NCBI RefSeq assembly: GCF_900176595.1
Contig: NZ_LT838813.1
Location: 5,040,001 to 5,104,000 of the forward strand
From: Aquiflexum balticum DSM 16537
Lineage (GTDB): Bacteria; Bacteroidota; Bacteroidia; Cytophagales; Cyclobacteriaceae
DNA: 64,000 nt
Direction of reading: 5' to 3'
Shown here: positions 25,299 to 33,649 of the stretch, piece by piece
Position numbering within the stretch: position 1 is the stretch's first letter
How the letters are laid out: every line of letters begins with the position of its first letter
Notes under the pieces: generated by a model
The model's input: the letters and a program-made list of their open reading frames with translations, nothing else
Databases searched by the model: none
What the model was told of the DNA's origin: nothing
Position numbers and translations under genes: made by a program

Positions 25299-25961
25299 TT
25301 AGATTACAGGTAGAAAAATGATTTGGTCTCCAGGTTTGATATCCCTGAAATCATTCAATTTATTGAATTGTGCTACTTTAATATAAAAACTACTGTCCCC
25401 ATAAATCCGATAGCACATCAAGGGAAGATTGTCGCCTGCTGCCACTGTCCTGATATGTGTAAGATCAGATGAGTTTTTGCCTTCCTCCAATGCTTTTTTC
25501 TCGGGGGAAACCGAATAGATAAATACAGCCTTGATTTCCGTTCTAAGCGGAGTACCGTCCGTATCCATCATGGTATTGACTTGATCAAATGAATACAAGC
25601 GACCTTGAAATTCAAATTGGGTGCCCCAAAATATCTTAATGTAATTGGGTTCATGAATATCCCCATTGTAAGTGTACATCAGGTTTTTGAGTTCGTTGAC
25701 TTGGTCATCCACTTTCTTTGTTGAAATAATTCCGGTACTGTCAAAAAAGAACTTGAACTCATATTTTTCTGATCTTCCTCCTTTGAACTTGACGGTATCT
25801 GCACTGCTACCTATCGGAGTAGTATTTGTGGAATAATTCAATTGTCCTTTTTTGGCAGTTTTCTCCGGGTTTACCAATACCTCATAATCTCCCAATTTAT
25901 CTTTGAAATCAGGATCTTTATAAGCAATCACCTTGACCTTATTTATTTTACCCTCTGACAT
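25299..25961 (-). CDS. LysM-containing tube-initiator/baseplate hub protein (Afp7-like)
   Basis: 220 residues. The N-terminal ~140 residues are beta-rich with repeats typical of the Afp7/gp53-like subunit (YEVLVNPEKTAKKG, FKGGRSEKYEFKFFFDSTG). The C-terminal ~50 residues form a LysM domain (TVAAGDNLPLMCYRIYGDSSFYIKVAQFNKLNDFRDIKPGDQIIFLP). In Afp/PVC and AlgoCIS this subunit sits at the top of the hub and contacts the inner tube. LysM here is likely structural rather than peptidoglycan-binding. Confidence 0.88.
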   Translation of the reverse strand: MSEGKINKVKVIAYKDPDFKDKLGDYEVLVNPEKTAKKGQLNYSTNTTPIGSSADTVKFKGGRSEKYEFKFFFDSTGIISTKKVDDQVNELKNLMYTYNGDIHEPNYIKIFWGTQFEFQGRLYSFDQVNTMMDTDGTPLRTEIKAVFIYSVSPEKKALEEGKNSSDLTHIRTVAAGDNLPLMCYRIYGDSSFYIKVAQFNKLNDFRDIKPGDQIIFLPVI

Positions 25962-25964
25962 AAA

Positions 25965-26147
25965 TTATCTGTGGGTTTGATTTTGTAGTTTGTCCAAAAG
26001 TCTTTCAAAGCAATCCTGCTCAATTTCTTTTTTCATTTGAGTCAAATATTCCTTTAGAACTTCTTCCTCCATCTTCTTTCCTTCAAAAGGAGAACTGTCC
26101 TCAATTACTTCCCCTTTAATTATAAGTTCTTTGATAATCAGCGTCAT
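25965..26147 (-). CDS. Small DUF5908-type eCIS protein
   Basis: 60 residues. Starts MTLIIKELIIKGEV followed by an acidic, helical second half, the pattern of DUF5908 proteins that sit between tube and LysM genes in eCIS loci (Afp6 position). Very short spacing on both sides (3 and 4 bases) indicates translation within the operon. Probably an assembly or baseplate accessory protein. The role is not established. Confidence 0.75.
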   Translation of the reverse strand: MTLIIKELIIKGEVIEDSSPFEGKKMEEEVLKEYLTQMKKEIEQDCFERLLDKLQNQTHR

Positions 26148-26151
26148 ATTT

Positions 26152-26637
26152 CTAGAAGGTTTTAGTGAATTTCCTATACTTCAAAGTCAAAGTCTCAATT
26201 GCCAATTCATTCTTTGTACTGTTTAAACCACCCAATTCCCATGAAATGGGATAAGCTTGTTCAATACTCCAAACTGCCAAAGGTATAGGAATACTGGTTC
26301 CTCCAACTTTCACTGCCTTTGAAGAAAGTAGCCTTAGACTGATATCCAATGGTTTGAATTTGAAATTTTCAATGGCGTCTCTACACCAACTATCCAACTT
26401 CGAACCTTTCATCAGGCACCTCTTCAAAACTAAATCATCATATTTAATGGACTTTGGAAGGTGGTGGACAAAGACATTGTCACCACCTTCCTTTTTTTCC
26501 ATAGTCTCTACAGTTACTTTTAAACCTGATACTTCCTGAAAACTGCTGTCAAAAGGGGGATTACCCGGAAAGACAACAGCAAAATGGAATGCAGTTGGCG
26601 GCACATAATCAGGAATAAAAAAACTCGTATTTATCAT
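26152..26637 (-). CDS. Second inner-tube/gp19-like protein (Afp5-like)
   Basis: 161 residues of the T4 gp19/Hcp-like tube fold: FHFAVVFPGNPPFDSSFQEVSGLKVTVET, then YDDLVLKRCLMKGSKLDSWC and NSTKNELAIETLTLKYRKF. It is longer than the main tube protein by 11 residues and diverged. In Afp and AlgoCIS an Afp5-type paralogue forms the tube layer next to the baseplate, which the gene order supports here. Confidence 0.88.
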   Translation of the reverse strand: MINTSFFIPDYVPPTAFHFAVVFPGNPPFDSSFQEVSGLKVTVETMEKKEGGDNVFVHHLPKSIKYDDLVLKRCLMKGSKLDSWCRDAIENFKFKPLDISLRLLSSKAVKVGGTSIPIPLAVWSIEQAYPISWELGGLNSTKNELAIETLTLKYRKFTKTF

Positions 26638-26640
26638 GAT

Positions 26641-27093
26641 TTATCCGTTGCTTATGGTAAGCCCTTCATGGGAAATTTCGATGGTCTCCACCGCTACTTC
26701 ATTGGCATCCGATTTCATATCAGTCGAACTGATTTTGGTGGGCCAAGCATTGTTTAGGGTCCATGTCATGGTTGGGTTCCCACCCTCATCACATAGCTTG
26801 ATGACCACATTTTGGCGCTCGACAGTATTCATCTTAATTTTGTTATACCAATCCCAAAACTTGTTGTCCTTGGCAAAAACGCCTTTTTTCATAGTCACAT
26901 TATTGTTTTTGACTATTCCGGGCATATTGATAGTCGAAAAAACCGGGCTATTGCCATGTCTGTATTCTATCGGCTGCGCTGTAACTTCCAATCCGCTTAC
27001 TTCTTGAAAAGGAACGTCTGTGGCACTTCCCAAGTCTACTTTAAAGTAAAACTTGGGTAGTGGCCAATTGCTGTCTTGTGCTTCTCCTGCCAT
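26641..27093 (-). CDS. Inner tube protein (Afp1-like)
   Basis: 150 residues with the gp19/Hcp-like tube signature: LPKFYFKVDLGSATDVPFQEVSGLEVTAQPIEYRHGNS, NNNVTMKKGVF, and DANEVAVETIEISHEGL. It should polymerise as stacked hexameric rings inside the sheath. It is immediately upstream of the Afp5-like paralogue, to which it is clearly homologous by these three blocks. Position 71 bases after the sheath gene leaves room for a processing site, but none is evident. Confidence 0.92.
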   Translation of the reverse strand: MAGEAQDSNWPLPKFYFKVDLGSATDVPFQEVSGLEVTAQPIEYRHGNSPVFSTINMPGIVKNNNVTMKKGVFAKDNKFWDWYNKIKMNTVERQNVVIKLCDEGGNPTMTWTLNNAWPTKISSTDMKSDANEVAVETIEISHEGLTISNG

Positions 27094-27164
27094 AATTTTA
27101 ATGTTTTATAATTTTTGATTTTATGAATTTTAATATGAAAGATGAATTTGAAATCCATCGACTT

Positions 27165-28748
27165 TTATGATTTTTGCATCTGCTGTTCGAAAGTAACTAC
27201 GATAAATTCGGCAGGTCTCACAATCGCCAATTTGACTGAGACCAACATCTTGCCTTCCAAGATATCCAATCCTGTCATAGTCGCTCCCAAACCTACCTGT
27301 ACATCGAATGCATCTTCCGGTGAAGAACCTGCCAATGCACCCTGCTTCCATTTTTCAAACAGAAAGTTGACAATCATACTTTTTACTGTGATCCAGGTAT
27401 TGGCGTCATTGGGTTCAAAAACATAGGACCGAAGAGCCAATTTGATGGACTGCTCCAACATGATCATTGTCCTTCGGACATTGACATATCTCCAATCCAA
27501 ACTGTTGCCATCTAAAGTCCTTCCACCCCAGACCAAAGTACCAACTCCCGGAAAGGTTCTGATAGCATTGATGGATTTCCCGGAAACAGCATTGACATTC
27601 AGATCTTCCTGCTGATCATGGGTGATATTAACTGATGGTTTGACCACCGAATTCAGGGAAACATTTGCAGGTGATTTCCATACCCCTCTGCTATTATCTA
27701 CCATGGTATAGATTCCGGCCATGGCAGGTGCAGTAGGCATCAGATTCATAATTGCCCTTATTTCTTCCAAGATAGTTGAATATGTAGGACTGGTGGCCAC
27801 CAAGCCTAAATGATGGTTATTTTCTTTGTTTTTTATATAAGATTTTAGTGTCGCATCATCAATATCTGTCAGATTAGGCTGCTCTTTCTGTAGTGCCGCT
27901 TTGAACTCATCGTCGGTTTTTGGAAAAGATGCTATAAGCGATTTAGCTCTTTCTTCGGGCAGAAGAGTTGACAAATCCAATTTGGGATCGATGTTTTTAA
28001 ATGTAACCTCCCCTTTTTGAACCACACTTGTTTCAAGCCAAGGATAGTAAGTAGCAGCATAATTCAAATAGGCAGAACCGATCTTTTCTCTAAAAACTGT
28101 TATGATATCTTCACCTTCATCCCTACTCATATAGCCATCAAAGAGGTCGAAAATACCTACCCTGCTTTGCATTTTGTAACAATGGGCCAATACCTGTTTG
28201 TAAACCTCATAACAATCTTCGCCTAACAAAACTGCCTCCGGAATAACAATCATAGTCGGTTCCTGTTCCTTGACCAAAGCCAATAAACCCCCTTCAATAA
28301 GCTTCCCGTTTGCGTCTTTGCTTTGACCTAACAGCTGATCTTTATCAATTTTCAAAGACGGCTTTCCTTTATAGGTATCTACTGCAACGATATAACAGGT
28401 ACCACCACCATTGGCAAAGAACAACCTGATGCTGTTATAAAAAAGCAAATTATTGTCATCTGCATATTTGATGGACTTTTCGGTATCCCCAATTGTCACT
28501 TTAGCCCTGTCACCATCCTGTGGATCAGTGAGATTGAAAATAGGAGAAAATGCTCCTCCAAAGAGTTCCAAATATTCGGCAAACGATGTAATCCTGGTCG
28601 GTTTATTTACCAAGGATTTTCCGTTTCTGGAAGCCTTTTCTGTATACCCGATAAAAGCGGGAATAGCAGTAGCAACTTCAACAACGGATCCTGGAAAGGC
28701 GTTTTTTTCTTCGATGTAAACACCTGGTGTCATTAGTGGTTGTGCCAT
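27165..28748 (-). CDS. Contractile sheath protein (single gene)
   Basis: 527 residues. The N-terminus MAQPLMTPGVYIEEKNAFPGSVVEVATAIPAFIGYTEKA and the C-terminal part (WGGRTLDGNSLDWRYVNVRRTMIMLEQSIKLALRSYVFEPNDANTWITVKSMIVNFL) are the conserved core and handshake domains of phage tail sheaths. The last ~30 residues (VKLAIVRPAEFIVVTFEQ) form the inter-subunit strand. Afp and PVC carry three sheath genes; here only one is present, a simpler contractile arrangement. The sheath powers tube ejection. Confidence 0.95.
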   Translation of the reverse strand: MAQPLMTPGVYIEEKNAFPGSVVEVATAIPAFIGYTEKASRNGKSLVNKPTRITSFAEYLELFGGAFSPIFNLTDPQDGDRAKVTIGDTEKSIKYADDNNLLFYNSIRLFFANGGGTCYIVAVDTYKGKPSLKIDKDQLLGQSKDANGKLIEGGLLALVKEQEPTMIVIPEAVLLGEDCYEVYKQVLAHCYKMQSRVGIFDLFDGYMSRDEGEDIITVFREKIGSAYLNYAATYYPWLETSVVQKGEVTFKNIDPKLDLSTLLPEERAKSLIASFPKTDDEFKAALQKEQPNLTDIDDATLKSYIKNKENNHHLGLVATSPTYSTILEEIRAIMNLMPTAPAMAGIYTMVDNSRGVWKSPANVSLNSVVKPSVNITHDQQEDLNVNAVSGKSINAIRTFPGVGTLVWGGRTLDGNSLDWRYVNVRRTMIMLEQSIKLALRSYVFEPNDANTWITVKSMIVNFLFEKWKQGALAGSSPEDAFDVQVGLGATMTGLDILEGKMLVSVKLAIVRPAEFIVVTFEQQMQKS

Positions 28749-28779
28749 GTTTGTTTGTTGTTAAATGTGAAATGATTGT

Positions 28780-29775
28780 TTAAATAAAAATATGTGAGTA
28801 AAGATCTTTCTGATGTAACCCTTCTTGAATGATCATTTCCGGGGAGGCCCTGGGAAGAGCTTTGAGGATTATTTTCTCATTGTTGGGATCCGAATCAGGT
28901 TTTTCAACCAATTGGAAATAACCGGAATTATAATCCTGCAGTATTATGCTTTCGATAGACTCAAAACATCTGAAGCTACCCATGCCGTTGAGATTAATTT
29001 CTTTCTCCTCAAATGGAATTGTTTTCTTTTTGATATCAATGATGCTTAATTTTTGAAATTTCTTATAAATAGGATCAGTGAGAATATACCTCCATTTGGT
29101 CATCCTGCTTTTGAATTGGGTTAGAAAATGAATTGAACCGTTTTGTTGGTACTGTTCATACAAATCGGCCGGATAAATTGTGAAAACCAGATCAGGAGAT
29201 CTAAATATTCTTTCAGGAAAAAAATAAAACTGTTGGGTTAAATCCTTTCCTGATAAAGTATATAACCCTTCTTCATAAGAAACATTTTGAAATTGGCCTC
29301 CCGCACTTACATCCTGTACATTTCCGCTTTCATCAGTAAGGGTATAGATGTCGCTTATTGATAAGTCATTAAATTGGATATTACCCTGCTTTACTGTGAC
29401 CAAGGACCTTTTACCCACAAACTCTTCTTCGCTCAACCTCATTTCCCCAAGCTTTTCTAATTGGTAAACAACCTTGTTGCTGAGATAAACCAGGGATTTT
29501 CCAGGCTTAAAATCTTCCAGATCAGTGTAATTGAAGAAAAGTGGATCTTGAATTGAAAAATGGAAATGGATCGGATTCCAATCATCTTTCAATAAAGAAA
29601 TATCTCCGCCCAGGAGGTGAAACCCATTATTAAATGACTTGATAAGAAGATTCAGGTTATTTAATGTTTTTTTTGAATTCAAAGGGATAGTTAACTGAAA
29701 GATTCCTGGTTCCCTTTGGGTGAAATATTCATGTTTGATCTGAAAGGTCGATATGATTGAAAATGTATTTTGCAT
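28780..29775 (-). CDS. Conserved eCIS protein of unknown function (331 aa), between cap and sheath genes
   Basis: 331 residues, no signal peptide or membrane segment. Predicted beta-rich from alternating hydrophobic runs; a recognisable stretch is FHFSIQDPLFFNYTDLEDFKPGKSLVYLSN (about 72-101). It starts one base after the stop of the cap/terminator gene (29776), so the two are certainly coexpressed. In AlgoCIS a cap adaptor was described at the distal end between sheath and cap; the position here makes this protein a candidate for that role. I do not recognise a named family. Confidence 0.65.
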   Translation of the reverse strand: MQNTFSIISTFQIKHEYFTQREPGIFQLTIPLNSKKTLNNLNLLIKSFNNGFHLLGGDISLLKDDWNPIHFHFSIQDPLFFNYTDLEDFKPGKSLVYLSNKVVYQLEKLGEMRLSEEEFVGKRSLVTVKQGNIQFNDLSISDIYTLTDESGNVQDVSAGGQFQNVSYEEGLYTLSGKDLTQQFYFFPERIFRSPDLVFTIYPADLYEQYQQNGSIHFLTQFKSRMTKWRYILTDPIYKKFQKLSIIDIKKKTIPFEEKEINLNGMGSFRCFESIESIILQDYNSGYFQLVEKPDSDPNNEKIILKALPRASPEMIIQEGLHQKDLYSHIFI

Positions 29776-30351
29776 TTAATTGGTCACATTTTCATCGGTA
29801 CCTGAAATAGCGGGGGTAACTTTTTTGATTGGAGAATCATCCATTACGACAATGCCAACCTTATACATGACCGAGGGAAGCAATTTGGCACCGATTGAAG
29901 ACCATATATTGCTCATCTGATCATAATCCAACTTACAAAGCTCAAAACTTAGTTTTTCGATACTTTTGGAAAAACCCAACGAAGCTGAGGGAACCAGTAT
30001 CCTGTTTTGTTGAAAATACCTGATAATTGCCGAAAGATAATTGAGACCTTCAACGTAATTCTGACCCTTGAAATTTGTGCAGAAAAAAATATGTAGGTTC
30101 AGAAAAAGCGGAGGATTACGTTCTGCAAAAGCCCCACCTGTCATACCACCCCTACCAGTTGAATTTTTTAAGGAAGTTTCCTCATCCAATTGGATAAGAA
30201 ATAAAACAACTTTGTCCTCCACATCACGCGAAGATGAACCATCATTCTCAACCAGATTAGAAAGCACTACCTTGTTTTCAGTCAAGGCAAAATTGTTTTT
30301 CAAATGCTGATTTAGTAAATCTCTGAGATAAGTCAAGGTAATATCAATCAT
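29776..30351 (-). CDS. Tail terminator/cap protein, DUF4255 (Afp16/Pvc16-like)
   Basis: 191 residues, first gene of the operon. The N-terminal region (DITLTYLRDLLNQHLKN..., VVLSNLVENDGSSSRDVEDKVVLFLIQLDEET, NLHIFFCTNF, YLSAIIRYFQQNRILVPS) is the DUF4255/Pvc16 fold that caps the distal end of sheath and tube and stops polymerisation. The terminal residues are Thr/Ser/acidic and probably disordered. The AT-rich region upstream (30352-30525) should hold the operon promoter. Confidence 0.9.
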   Translation of the reverse strand: MIDITLTYLRDLLNQHLKNNFALTENKVVLSNLVENDGSSSRDVEDKVVLFLIQLDEETSLKNSTGRGGMTGGAFAERNPPLFLNLHIFFCTNFKGQNYVEGLNYLSAIIRYFQQNRILVPSASLGFSKSIEKLSFELCKLDYDQMSNIWSSIGAKLLPSVMYKVGIVVMDDSPIKKVTPAISGTDENVTN

Positions 30352-30486
30352 GGCTAAAAATCTGGTGTAAAAACATATATAACCGAATTTTATACACGTT
30401 TATATTGAAATGTAAAAAATATATATTTTCAATCCTAACGATTTTACAAAACAAAAACTATTTTTATGTTATTTTACAGTAAATAC

Positions 30487-30494
30487 TATTTTTG
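30487..30494 (+). promoter_or_regulatory. Candidate Bacteroidetes -7 box for the plus-strand 115-aa gene
   Basis: TATTTTTG matches TAnnTTTG exactly and lies about 30 bases before the ATG at 30526. The -33 region has only a weak TTATG. On the minus strand no perfect box was found for the eCIS operon, whose start is unmapped. Confidence 0.35.
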
Positions 30495-30525
30495 TAATTA
30501 AATTCTTAATTAAATATAATTTAAA

Positions 30526-30873
30526 ATGATTGAAATTATATACTTGATTCCGCTTATAATCCTGACTATTATTTTGTTTTTTGCAGTTATTTCTTTGAAA
30601 AACAACAATAAATTTTTGAGCAAAGGTATTGAAAGAAAGGAACTTAGAATTAAGGAATTAGAGGAAAAACTAAACAATGCTGAAGATGATTTCACTAATG
30701 CAGAAAAAACAATAACAAGACTTTCTGCTCAGTTGGAAACAAATTCAGAGCTTCTTAACCAAGAAAAATACAAAAATGAAAACCTAATGAAATTGATTAC
30801 AGAACTGCAAAAGGCCAAACCTGAAAAAAACGATGATGTGATCATTGAATATTTTTTAAAAACCAAAAAATAA
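30526..30873 (+). CDS. Small membrane-anchored coiled-coil protein
   Basis: 115 residues. One N-terminal transmembrane helix (about 4-24: IYLIPLIILTIILFFAVISL), then a charged helical segment (about 35-100) with heptad-like Leu/Ile spacing and many Glu/Lys/Asn, and a short acidic tail. It stands alone on the plus strand inside the eCIS locus and converges with the AAA+ ATPase gene, leaving only four bases between stops. I do not recognise a family. It could tether the particle to the membrane or be an unrelated gene; the layout alone suggests co-inheritance. Confidence 0.7.
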   Translation: MIEIIYLIPLIILTIILFFAVISLKNNNKFLSKGIERKELRIKELEEKLNNAEDDFTNAEKTITRLSAQLETNSELLNQEKYKNENLMKLITELQKAKPEKNDDVIIEYFLKTKK

Positions 30874-30877
30874 AATT

Positions 30878-32266
30878 TCAATGCAGGATACTTTTCCCCT
30901 GTTTGATTTTTTCAATTTTAATGCCTGCAAGAATATCTTCTTTCAAAATCAATCTGTCCCCCCTCTCCAATGCTTTCAGGGTACAAAAGTGCAATACATT
31001 TATAATCCCCGCGCCTGTCAGCTCAAACTTTTCAGACAACTCTTCCAAATCAATTGGATGATCATATTGAAACTCATCTGTAATAGCATTTTTCCAAAGG
31101 ACAAATCTTTGTCTATGATCAGGGATTTCAAAATCAAGAACCAATTGAAACCTTCTGAAGAAAGCTTCATCGATATTGTTTTTGAAATTGCTGCACAAAA
31201 TGACCAAACCATCAAAATCCTCAATCCGCTGTAAGAGATAGGAAACTTCCTGATTGGCATAGCGGTCATGGGAATCGGTAGTTTGGCTTCTTTTTCCGAA
31301 CAAAGCATCTGCTTCATCAAAAAATAAAATCCAGTTTTTGTTTTCCGCCATATCAAAAACCTTTGAAAGATTCTTCTCTGTTTCTCCAATATATTTGGAA
31401 ACAACCATGGACAAATCCACTCTATAAACATCCATTGCACATGATTTTCCCAGTAAACTAGCTGTCAGCGTCTTTCCAGTACCTGGAGGTCCTGTAAAAA
31501 GTACCTTAAATCCATTTTTGATTTTTTTGCCGAATTTGAAGTTGTTTTTTAGTTCTTTGCCGAACCGCAACCAGTTTTTTATTTCTGAAATTCCCTCATT
31601 GACCGGAGCGGACAACACCACGTCCTCCCAATCCTGCTGTGTAGTAATTCTCTTTGCGGGAAAATCCATATCAAAATCAGGTTTATAAACTTCCCCAGTA
31701 GTCAATAGAAAAAGATATTCTTTGCTTAACTGCAAAGAACCACTTAGTATGGGTTCACCGGGAACCGCCCTGTCCAAGTAGATGATTTTTTCTTTGACCA
31801 AAAAATGGTCTTTATCGAAAAGTCTCATCAAAGAAAACCGCTTGTCAAGGTCGGTCCCTGCCAATAAAAAGATTGCCGTTTCGCCTGTTGGCAAAAAACC
31901 TTTATGCCTTTCAGCTTTCATCCCACCAAATTCGGTAAAGGGTATATCAAAATTCTGATTTTTTAAATTTAAAATATCCAGAATTGAAGGCCTTATGTGA
32001 GGAATTAAAGAAAGTATGAGTACAACTCTTTCTTCCGGCCCCATATCGTATTTCTTCACCAAATTGGCATAGTCAGAGGGATCATTGTTTAAATCCGGGA
32101 GTTCAATTCGGGAAAGTTCTTCTTCCTGGGATGATTCTTCAAAAGTTATTTTACCACGAAGCAGCAATATTTTCTGAAACCAATCCAATTCTTTTTCCAA
32201 ACTCAAGGAGTTGTATTGACTTTTTATTTCTGATGAATAATTATTTTTATTAGCTGTATTTTCCAT
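30878..32266 (-). CDS. eCIS AAA+ ATPase (Afp15/Pvc15-like)
   Basis: 462 residues. AAA module in the C-terminal half: Walker A GPPGTGKT at 259-266, Walker B LFFDEAD at about 314-320, sensor CSNFKNNIDEAFFRRF. The N-terminal ~230 residues resemble the winged-helix/insert region of Afp15-type enzymes. In Afp and PVC this ATPase is required for particle assembly or cargo loading. It is transcribed in the same direction as the structural operon, 520 bases upstream of the first structural gene, so probably from its own promoter. Confidence 0.9.
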   Translation of the reverse strand: MENTANKNNYSSEIKSQYNSLSLEKELDWFQKILLLRGKITFEESSQEEELSRIELPDLNNDPSDYANLVKKYDMGPEERVVLILSLIPHIRPSILDILNLKNQNFDIPFTEFGGMKAERHKGFLPTGETAIFLLAGTDLDKRFSLMRLFDKDHFLVKEKIIYLDRAVPGEPILSGSLQLSKEYLFLLTTGEVYKPDFDMDFPAKRITTQQDWEDVVLSAPVNEGISEIKNWLRFGKELKNNFKFGKKIKNGFKVLFTGPPGTGKTLTASLLGKSCAMDVYRVDLSMVVSKYIGETEKNLSKVFDMAENKNWILFFDEADALFGKRSQTTDSHDRYANQEVSYLLQRIEDFDGLVILCSNFKNNIDEAFFRRFQLVLDFEIPDHRQRFVLWKNAITDEFQYDHPIDLEELSEKFELTGAGIINVLHFCTLKALERGDRLILKEDILAGIKIEKIKQGKSILH

Positions 32267-32354
32267 AAAGTGAAAAATTAAGATGACTCAAGTCAACAAG
32301 TTAGTCAGTAATTAAAGTAAAGAAAAATCCGCTTATTTTTGATAGGTATTTAGC

Positions 32355-32384
32355 CAATAAAAAAAGCCCACATCACTGTGAGCT
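32355..32384 (-). terminator. Rho-independent terminator after tRNA-Pro
   Basis: On the minus strand an 8-bp stem (AGCTCACA/TGTGGGCT, one mismatch-like GU pair, 32384-32377 with 32372-32365) with a 4-base loop and a run of T residues (complement of 32358-32364). Confidence 0.75.
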
Positions 32385-32392
32385 TTCATTTG

Positions 32393-32466
<74 letters not shown>

Positions 32467-32489
32467 AATTATTTAATCAGTTTTTCTCT

Positions 32490-32550
32490 CAAGTACACTA
32501 CCAGTCCCGATAGTAATCGGGATACACCCCGAAAGCTTAATCAGTTTTTA
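32490..32550 (-). repeat. Diverged partial tandem copy of the tRNA-Pro 5' half, interrupted by a small palindrome
   Basis: Plus-strand blocks CAAGTACACTACCAG, then TACACCCCGAA and AGCTTAATCAGTTTTT repeat the sequence at 32436-32485 (anticodon 3' stem to acceptor and flank). Between them the copy has TCCCGATAGTAATCGGGA (32505-32522), a perfect palindromic stem in place of the D-arm. It cannot fold as a tRNA. The rest of the 340-base gap to 32808 shows no gene. Confidence 0.7.
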
Positions 32551-32808
32551 TATCGAGAAAACCATGTTTCCCAATAGTTTGAGGGATACACTCTGATTTG
32601 GTTTCGAAATTAATGTTTTCCGATAAGAATATAAAATGAGTTTGGAAAATCTTGGGTACAGGAAGTTCTAAAAGGCAATAACTCGTTGAAGATAAGCCAA
32701 ATTAAAATTGATACAGAAAATTAAAATCAACTTTAAAAATGACTTTCATCAGCATTTGAAAGGTATTATCTCCATAGCTTAGTATTAATAAATCAAAAAA
32801 AAATAGCC

Positions 32809-33225
32809 ATGAAAAATAGAGAACCTGTAAATAACATTATGACCAAAGATGTATTTACCGTTCAGGAGAACGAAAAACTGACCAAAGTTCTTGAATTGTT
32901 CAGAAAACATAAAATAAGGCATTTACCGGTTTTATCGGGCAATAAAATAGTGGGAATTATAAGCAGAACAGATATCAACAGGTTGACTTTCGGAGCTTTG
33001 TTCGATAATCAGGAGGGCGTAGATGAGGCAGTCCTGGAGATTCTATCAATCCCTCAGGTAATGACCTCCAAGCCAAGGGTTGTTGCAGCGGATGACCCGA
33101 TTAAATCCATTGCTGAGATTTTTGCAAATGAAGAATATCATGCACTTCCTGTAGTGGAAAATGACATCTTGAAGGGAATAGTAACTACCACCGATGTGAT
33201 CAAATATCTGCTCAAGCAATATTAA
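32809..33225 (+). CDS. CBS-domain pair protein
   Basis: 138 residues, two CBS motifs (about 8-65 and 80-137), each of the pattern V..IMT-D.....E.L......KIRHLPV..G.I.GIIS-D. The whole protein is a Bateman module without an attached enzyme. Such modules bind adenine nucleotides and regulate partners by sensing energy charge. The partner is not encoded nearby. The start ATG is preceded by a plausible A-rich leader. Confidence 0.9.
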   Translation: MKNREPVNNIMTKDVFTVQENEKLTKVLELFRKHKIRHLPVLSGNKIVGIISRTDINRLTFGALFDNQEGVDEAVLEILSIPQVMTSKPRVVAADDPIKSIAEIFANEEYHALPVVENDILKGIVTTTDVIKYLLKQY

Positions 33226-33282
33226 AAAAATTGTTCAAGCGATACTTTTCAAAAACACGTGTAGGTAGGCGAAACTCCAGAA

Positions 33283-33510
33283 TTAAACAGTAGTAAAAAT
33301 TAAGGTTTGACGGTGTACTTCCCGGCAGCAATTCTTACAGATGACTGCTTTGGGATTCATCATTTTTGCATATCTTAAAGCTTCCATGGAATTATTGAAA
33401 GGACCAAGATAATCGCGCTCCAAAATGTTGGGGATTTTTGGACACTCTCTATCATGGATTTCAAATTGATCCTGATTATTGTTTTTCGTAGCGAGATAAA
33501 AGAATTTCAT
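33283..33510 (-). CDS. Small Cys/His-rich conserved protein
   Basis: 75 residues. Contains IHDRECPKI and AVICKNCCREVHRQ, giving a possible zinc site from His18/Cys22 and the C-terminal CxxC-C plus His. The middle GPFNNSMEALRYAKMMNPKA resembles a short repeat found in small Bacteroidetes zinc-ribbon-like proteins. Function unknown. It stands alone between the CBS gene and the DUF4174 gene. Confidence 0.65.
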   Translation of the reverse strand: MKFFYLATKNNNQDQFEIHDRECPKIPNILERDYLGPFNNSMEALRYAKMMNPKAVICKNCCREVHRQTLIFTTV

Positions 33511-33649
33511 GATTTTGAGGTTTATTTCTTATCAAATCTATAAAAGAGAATGAGATTTCCAAATACCAAAGAGTGGGTTTTTAAACAATTTTAAAGGAAA
33601 ATCCAACTTAATTTACCTGCGGAATCACTTTAAACTAAAAGATAAAAAG

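Noticed and set aside
9613-30351. Prophage or R-type pyocin interpretation
   Set aside because: No capsid, portal, terminase, integrase, holin or lysis genes; DUF4255, DUF5908, CIS_TMP, DUF4157 and an Afp15-type ATPase are eCIS-specific.
30352-30525. Firm promoter for the eCIS operon on the minus strand
   Set aside because: No perfect TAnnTTTG box with spacing was found on that strand; several weak AT-rich candidates only.
9613-32266. Type VI secretion system
   Set aside because: No TssJ/L/M membrane complex, no ClpV; the ATPase is of Afp15 type and the sheath is a single phage-like protein.
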